From Desulfobaculum sp044987625 (GTDB lineage: Bacteria; Desulfobacterota; Desulfovibrionia; Desulfovibrionales; Desulfovibrionaceae): a DNA stretch of 64,000 bases. Below, piece by piece: positions 59,314-64,000 of the stretch. The translations under genes and the position numbers were made by a program. The notes beneath the pieces were generated by a model. The model saw only the letters and a program-made list of their open reading frames with translations, did no database searches and was not told where the DNA came from. Numbering within the stretch: position 1 is the first letter of the stretch; each line of letters begins with the position of its first letter. The stretch covers positions 1 through 64,000 of the forward strand of contig NZ_JBJDSB010000005.1 in NCBI RefSeq assembly GCF_044987625.1, in the 5' to 3' direction.

Positions 59314-59329
59314 GAAAAATCCTCTTTGT

Positions 59330-60013
59330 TCACAGTCTTTCCTCGCCCGAAGCAAGCAGCTCCAGACGGTCCGTCTGCTTCAGCGTGATAAAGCGCCCGC
59401 GGACCTCAATAAGCCCGGCGTCATTCATCCGCCTGAGTACGCGGGAGAGCGTCTCCTGCGCCGTGCCGAGAAGGCTTGCCAGATGACCCTTGGCTATGTC
59501 CAGTTCCAATTGCTCGGCGCCGCCGCTGCGTTCGGAAAGATCGAGCAGATAGGCGGCAAGGCGCTGGGGCGTTTCGCGCAGGGTCAGGTTCTCCAGCTTC
59601 ACGGTAAAGCGCCGCAACTTCATGGCCATAGCGGCCAGCATGTTGAAGGCCACGCCCGCCTCGCGCTCGATAAGCCGGTGCAGGGCCTCGCGAGGGAAAT
59701 ACAGCACCCGCGAGGGGCGCGTTGCCTCGGCATTGGCGGGAAAGTCCCCACCCTCGAACACCGGCACCTCGGCAAAGGGTTCGCCCGGACCATAAATGTG
59801 GATAATCTGCTCGCGTCCCTCGGGGGACAGCTTGAAAATCTTCACCTGTCCTTCAAAGACAACATAAAAGCCGTCGGCCCTATCGCCCTCCACGAAGATG
59901 GTTGCGCCCTTGGCAAGGCGCGTCTCCACGGCGATATCGGCCACGGCGTCAAGCTGCCCGGATGACAGGCCGCTAAAAAGCGACAGGTCGGCGATGAAGT
60001 CCCGCTTGTGCAT
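59330..60013 (-). CDS. hcpR: Crp/Fnr-family regulator, probable HcpR
   Basis: This 227-residue protein has a cyclic-nucleotide-type sensor domain (1-120), a long dimer helix, and a winged helix with recognition helix KGHLASLLGTAQETLSRVLRRM near 175-195. ETLSR resembles the Fnr contact set ETVSR, consistent with TTGA-type half sites. It has no N-terminal Fnr cysteine cluster, as expected for HcpR, which binds haem in characterised cases. Two TTGAC-N4-GTCAA boxes lie upstream of hcp and the iron-sulfur gene nearby. The name rests on this context. GGAGG lies eleven bases before the ATG. Confidence 0.8.
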   Translation of the reverse strand: MHKRDFIADLSLFSGLSSGQLDAVADIAVETRLAKGATIFVEGDRADGFYVVFEGQVKIFKLSPEGREQIIHIYGPGEPFAEVPVFEGGDFPANAEATRPSRVLYFPREALHRLIEREAGVAFNMLAAMAMKLRRFTVKLENLTLRETPQRLAAYLLDLSERSGGAEQLELDIAKGHLASLLGTAQETLSRVLRRMNDAGLIEVRGRFITLKQTDRLELLASGEERL

Positions 60014-60080
60014 GGCTACGATGTCCTCCGAGGGGCGTTGTAGCACCAGTTGGGCCGGGGGGCAAAGGGGCGCGCGGCCC

Positions 60081-63000
60081 CTACTCGCCCGCGCCCTCCT
60101 CCCGCACATGTGCGGTCAGGCCAAAGTCCGCAAGGATGGCGTAAAAGGCCGGGATGACAAGCAGCACCAACACCGTGGATGCCAGCAGGCCAAACACAAG
60201 GCTGATGCATAGGGGGATAAGAATCTGCGCCTGTAGGCTGCGCTCCGTCAGCAGGGGCACAAGGCCCATAATGGTGGTCATGGACGTAAGCAGCACGGCC
60301 CGGAAGCGCTCCCGGCTGGCCTGCCGCGCGGCATCCACCACATCCATGCCTTGGCGCAGGTGAATCTTGATGAACTCCACCAGCAGGATGGAATCATTCA
60401 CCACCACGCCCGCAAGGGAGACGAAGCCCATGATGCTGGGCATGGCCAGTTCCTGCCCAAAGAGCAAATGCCCCCACACCACGCCGATAAAGGCCAGCGG
60501 GATGATGGCAATGACCACAAACGGCTCATAATAGCTGCGAAACTGAAACGACAGCAGCACAAAAATGCCGAACACGCCGATGACAAGGGCCTTCATGAGC
60601 GACTTGCCGGTCCGCGCCCCTTCGCGCGCCTGCCCTTCCATGGCAATGCGCACGCCGGGATGACGCTCCAGCATGCCGGGGACAAAGCGCGCCTGCGTAT
60701 CCGCCACAATCTCGCCCGCGTTGGCGCGCATAAAGTCCACCTCGCCCTGAATGGTCACCGTGCGGCGGGAGTTGATACGCGCAATGCGCGCCCAGCCGCG
60801 CCCCTCGTCAATAACGGCGATGCTCCCCAGCGGGGCCTGCCCGCCGCCGGGCATGGTCACATGAAACATATCAAGGTCCGCAAAGCTGTTCTGGTCCAGT
60901 TGGTCGAGCTGCACGTTGACCTCGTAGCTCTCCGGCCCGTCCTGAATCTCCAGCGCGTCCACACCGTAGAATCCGGCCCGTAGCTGGCGGGCAATGTCCG
61001 CCGCCGTCACGCCAAGGGCCAGCGCCCCTTCACGCAGGCGCACGCGGACCTCGGGCTTGCCGGGGCGCAGGTCGTCGGACACGTCGTACACGCCGTCGTA
61101 GCCGCGCAGCCACGTCACCAGCTCGTTGGATGCGGATTTCAGTTCGTGCAGGTCGTCTCCCTGCAAACGCATATCAATGGCAAGGCCGCCGGGACCGATG
61201 ACCGGTTCCTTGTAGGCGATACTGATGGCGTCCGGCTCCTCGCCGACCTCCTTGCGCCACAGGCGGGAAATCTCATCAATGGTGCCGTCGCGCTCCTCGG
61301 CGGAGAGCAGGTCCGCGCTGACGGTGACAAGGTGCGGCCCCACCTCATGGGAGTCCGCATTGGTGGAGTACTGCACGTTGACGTTCTCAATGAGCTTTTG
61401 CCCATCCGGCTGCCGCGGGGCAAGCTGCTGCCCGACGCGGTGCAGGGCCTCCTCCACGCGCCCGGCCACGGCCTCGGTGCGCGAAAGGGGCGTCCCCTGC
61501 GGCAGCAGAACCCGCGCCTCCAGCACATCGCCGTCAATCTCCGGGAAAGCACGCATTTTGAGCCGCCCACCAGCCACCATACCGATGGACACCACAAACA
61601 CCGCCACAACGCACCCCACCCACAGGTAGCGGTAGCGCACGGCCCAGTCCACACTACGGCCAAGGCGGCGTTCGCGCATGCCCTCAAACCACGCATCAAA
61701 GCGCTGGCGGAAGGGGGACCGCTTGTCCTTTTCGTGCCCGTGCAGGGAGTGCGACAGATGCCGGGGCAGAATGCAAAAGGCCTCCACAAGGCTGACGCCA
61801 AGGGTAATGATGAGCACCACGGGCATCACCCACAGCACCTTGCCGATATCGCCCCGGATAAGCAGCGCCACGGTGCCAAAGATGAGCACCGTGGTGGTGA
61901 ACGACGAAAACACGCCCCGCGCCACCTCCACCGTGCCGTCCACGGCGGCGCGGTAGGCGCTTTTGCCGCTGCGCAGGTGCGAGGCGACGTTCTCGGAGAT
62001 GACGATGGCGTCGTCCATAAGCAGGCCGATAGCCATCAGCAGGCCCACCATGGAGATCATATTCAGCGACAGCCCCAGCCCATCCAGCACAAAGGCCGCG
62101 CCCATAAACGACACAGGCAGTCCCATGGCCACCCAAAAGGAAAAACGGAACGTAAAGAACAGCCACATGGTCAAAAACACCAGCACAAGGCCCTGCACGC
62201 CGTTGCTCACCAGCATCTGGAGTCTGTCACGCACGATTTTGGAAACATTGCGCGTGAGGGTGTATTCCACGGTGGGCGGGGCCTCGCGGCGCTCGCGGTC
62301 CACAAAGGCCTGCACCGCGTCCATAATGCGCAGGGAGTCCTCGTCCTTGGTCTTGCTGACCATGAGCAGCCCCGCGCGCTGGCCGTTGAACAGAATCTTC
62401 TGTTCGTCCAACTCAAAGCGGTCCGTAATGCGGGCGATGTCGCCAAGGCGAATCTCCGCCCCGGTGGCGCCCGACACCACGGTCAGGTCCTCGTACTCGC
62501 GCACGCTGCGCCGCTCATCATCAAAGCGCACAAGGATGTCCGCGTCGCGCGTTTCCACGCTACCGGCGGGCAGGTCAACACTCTGGGCGGCGATGCGCTC
62601 CGCAATGTCCGAAACGCTCAGCCCGTACTGCATCAGCGTGCCCGCACGCAGTTCAATGCGGATTTGGTGGTCGGAGAAGCCCTGAATATCCACCTGCGAA
62701 ATCTGGGGGAGCATGACCATGCGGTCCTTCACGCCCTCGCAGTAGAGCTTGAGGTCCGACGCGGTCATCGGGCCGGTAACCGCCACGGACACCACCATGT
62801 CCGTGCGCCCCAGCTGCTTGACCACCGGGTCCTCCGCCGTGTCGGGAAAGTCGTCAATGGCGTCGATTTCCGTTTGCACATCGTTGAGGAACTGCGGCAT
62901 ATCGCCGCCCTCGACCATCTCCACCACCACACTGCCAAGGCCCTCGCGGGCCTCGCTGCGCACCTCGTACACGCCGGTCACGCTGTCCACGGCGTCCTCA

Positions 63001-63212
63001 ATGCGCTGGCAGATGGCGTTTTCCACTTCCTCGGCCGTAGCGCCGGGGTAGACGACGCTCACTTCCACCTCGGGCGCGGTAAAGTCGGGCAGGGTTTCGC
63101 GCTGCAGGTCGGACACCGTCAGCACGCCAAGGAACAGGAATATCCCCATCAGCAGGTTGGCGGCTGTCGGGTGCGCGGTAAAGAACTCCACAACGGGTGT
63201 AATGGCCTTCAT
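60081..63212 (-). CDS. RND-family efflux transporter (AcrB/MdtB-type)
   Basis: This 1043-residue inner-membrane pump has twelve helices and two large periplasmic loops. Helix 4 contains GLLMAIGLLMDDAIVISENV with the paired Asp of the proton relay (about 400-420). The second half has SLAGVVVNDSILLVEFI. It exports drugs, metals or other toxic compounds with an adaptor and an outer-membrane channel. Its ATG overlaps the adaptor stop as ATGA. The outer-membrane channel gene is not in view. It lies 67 bases upstream of the hcpR start, so read-through is possible. Confidence 0.93.
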   Translation of the reverse strand: MKAITPVVEFFTAHPTAANLLMGIFLFLGVLTVSDLQRETLPDFTAPEVEVSVVYPGATAEEVENAICQRIEDAVDSVTGVYEVRSEAREGLGSVVVEMVEGGDMPQFLNDVQTEIDAIDDFPDTAEDPVVKQLGRTDMVVSVAVTGPMTASDLKLYCEGVKDRMVMLPQISQVDIQGFSDHQIRIELRAGTLMQYGLSVSDIAERIAAQSVDLPAGSVETRDADILVRFDDERRSVREYEDLTVVSGATGAEIRLGDIARITDRFELDEQKILFNGQRAGLLMVSKTKDEDSLRIMDAVQAFVDRERREAPPTVEYTLTRNVSKIVRDRLQMLVSNGVQGLVLVFLTMWLFFTFRFSFWVAMGLPVSFMGAAFVLDGLGLSLNMISMVGLLMAIGLLMDDAIVISENVASHLRSGKSAYRAAVDGTVEVARGVFSSFTTTVLIFGTVALLIRGDIGKVLWVMPVVLIITLGVSLVEAFCILPRHLSHSLHGHEKDKRSPFRQRFDAWFEGMRERRLGRSVDWAVRYRYLWVGCVVAVFVVSIGMVAGGRLKMRAFPEIDGDVLEARVLLPQGTPLSRTEAVAGRVEEALHRVGQQLAPRQPDGQKLIENVNVQYSTNADSHEVGPHLVTVSADLLSAEERDGTIDEISRLWRKEVGEEPDAISIAYKEPVIGPGGLAIDMRLQGDDLHELKSASNELVTWLRGYDGVYDVSDDLRPGKPEVRVRLREGALALGVTAADIARQLRAGFYGVDALEIQDGPESYEVNVQLDQLDQNSFADLDMFHVTMPGGGQAPLGSIAVIDEGRGWARIARINSRRTVTIQGEVDFMRANAGEIVADTQARFVPGMLERHPGVRIAMEGQAREGARTGKSLMKALVIGVFGIFVLLSFQFRSYYEPFVVIAIIPLAFIGVVWGHLLFGQELAMPSIMGFVSLAGVVVNDSILLVEFIKIHLRQGMDVVDAARQASRERFRAVLLTSMTTIMGLVPLLTERSLQAQILIPLCISLVFGLLASTVLVLLVIPAFYAILADFGLTAHVREEGAGE

Positions 63213-64000
63213 CGGACCACGCCCTCCCCGGTTGCCTCGGCGCGCACGCGGCTCAGGGCCTCGTCATCCACACGCGGGTCAAGGAGCATGCCATCCACCG
63301 CCGGGACAAGGTCGGTAATCACCACCTGCTCGCCGGGGGCGACACCCTCCAGCAGGGCCGCAACGTCGCCCTGCACCATGTCCACACGCACCGGACGAAA
63401 GCGCAGACGGTTCTCGGCGTCCACCACATTCACGCGGCCTTCGCGCACGGCGGAGCGTGGCACCACAACGCGCTTGCCACGCGGCTTCCCGCGCAGTTCC
63501 ACCTCGCAGTACATATTCTTGACCAGTGGCGGCCGCTCGCCGGGGCGCGCCTGCACGTAGGGATTATCCACCACGACGATGACGCCCACGGTGCGCGTTT
63601 GCGGGTCGATGGTGTCGGACAGGCGCGAGAGGCGCGCGTCCCATGCCACCGCCCCGCCGGGCAGGTCCAGCCGCACGGTGGCATCCACACCGATGGCGCG
63701 GCGGATGTCGTCCATATCGACGTGCTCAAGGGGAAGAAGGGGAGCGGTGCCGGGACTGAGCAGGCGCAGAAATGCGGCCAGCGGCACCTGCGCGGGCACC
63801 TCGGACGCGCCAATGGAATCCGCCACCACCATCACCTGACCGGGCGAGACGTATTGCGTCTTCTCCACACTCACTTTGGCGATGCGGCATTCAAAGGGCG
63901 CGCGGATGACGGTATGCTCCACATCGCGGCGGGCGTCCTCCAGCCGGGCGCGGGCGGAGTCCAGTGTGGCGCGCAGACGCTGGCGTTCGGCGGGGATCAG
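63209..64000 (-). CDS. RND efflux periplasmic adaptor, 5' end outside the window
   Basis: At least 263 C-terminal residues of a membrane fusion protein are present. The visible part begins inside the coiled-coil hairpin (RLRATLDSARARLEDARRD). It then has the lipoyl half VIRAPFECRIAKVSV...VSPGQVMVVAD, the beta-barrel region with IDPQTRTVGVIVVVDN, and the membrane-proximal domain ending in GVAPGEQVVITDLVPAVDGMLL. An internal GTG at 63922 could be misread as a start, but the frame stays open and coil-like to the edge. It is coupled to the RND pump by a four-base overlap. Confidence 0.9.
   Translation of the reverse strand: MIPAERQRLRATLDSARARLEDARRDVEHTVIRAPFECRIAKVSVEKTQYVSPGQVMVVADSIGASEVPAQVPLAAFLRLLSPGTAPLLPLEHVDMDDIRRAIGVDATVRLDLPGGAVAWDARLSRLSDTIDPQTRTVGVIVVVDNPYVQARPGERPPLVKNMYCEVELRGKPRGKRVVVPRSAVREGRVNVVDAENRLRFRPVRVDMVQGDVAALLEGVAPGEQVVITDLVPAVDGMLLDPRVDDEALSRVRAEATGEGVVR

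Overview
The window looks like a chromosomal segment of a strictly anaerobic, GC-rich, sulfate-reducer-like bacterium, most plausibly a member of the Desulfovibrionaceae. The support is indirect. There is a heterodisulfide-reductase-type iron-sulfur protein that reads through UGA as selenocysteine, and a proton-pumping complex I without an NADH module. There are also multihaem cytochromes, a class III ribonucleotide reductase under a cobalamin riboswitch, hybrid cluster protein with HcpR-type boxes, and several large chemoreceptors. No sulfate-reduction gene, rRNA, tRNA, CRISPR array, insertion sequence or prophage was recognised.

Layout. 1-12634: a 7-bp tandem array; the two membrane subunits of a TRAP carboxylate transporter; a beta-hydroxyacid dehydrogenase coupled to a duplicated membrane protein; a receiver/PAS/kinase protein; a TPR protein; a metallo-beta-lactamase hydrolase coupled to an exported protein; an HPt protein; a ferredoxin; an orphan HsdR-N protein; an Oxa1/EMC3-like membrane protein; and a TauE/SafE transporter with a four-cluster ferredoxin. 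13312-25226, minus strand: a 13-gene complex I operon in the order nuoA-B-C-D-H-I-J-K, an MrpD-like subunit, a small membrane protein, a NuoL-like subunit, nuoM, nuoN. It lacks nuoE, nuoF and nuoG and has four antiporter-like subunits.

25749-35139, plus strand: the selenoprotein, an orphan molybdopterin oxidoreductase, a DUF3108 protein, a GAF-GGDEF-EAL protein and a motB/motA-like pair. A threefold 212-bp intergenic repeat follows. 35932-39384, minus: a phosphonate-type ABC transporter (phnD-C-E-E), divergent from an iron alcohol dehydrogenase. 40961-45058: a receiver protein, then a cobalamin riboswitch and nrdG-nrdD. 45159-53412, minus: two chemoreceptors, a sigma-54 response regulator, a DUF89 protein and a PilZ protein.

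53742-60013, minus: the most coherent functional island. It holds an iron-sulfur protein, an octahaem hydroxylamine-oxidoreductase-type cytochrome, a tetrahaem NapC/NrfH-type quinol dehydrogenase, hybrid cluster protein, a small PH-like membrane protein and a Crp/Fnr regulator. Two perfect TTGAC-N4-GTCAA boxes precede hcp and the iron-sulfur gene. Together these suggest reduction of nitrite through hydroxylamine to ammonia, or detoxification of reactive nitrogen, under HcpR control. 60081-64000: an RND efflux pump and its adaptor, which runs off the right edge.
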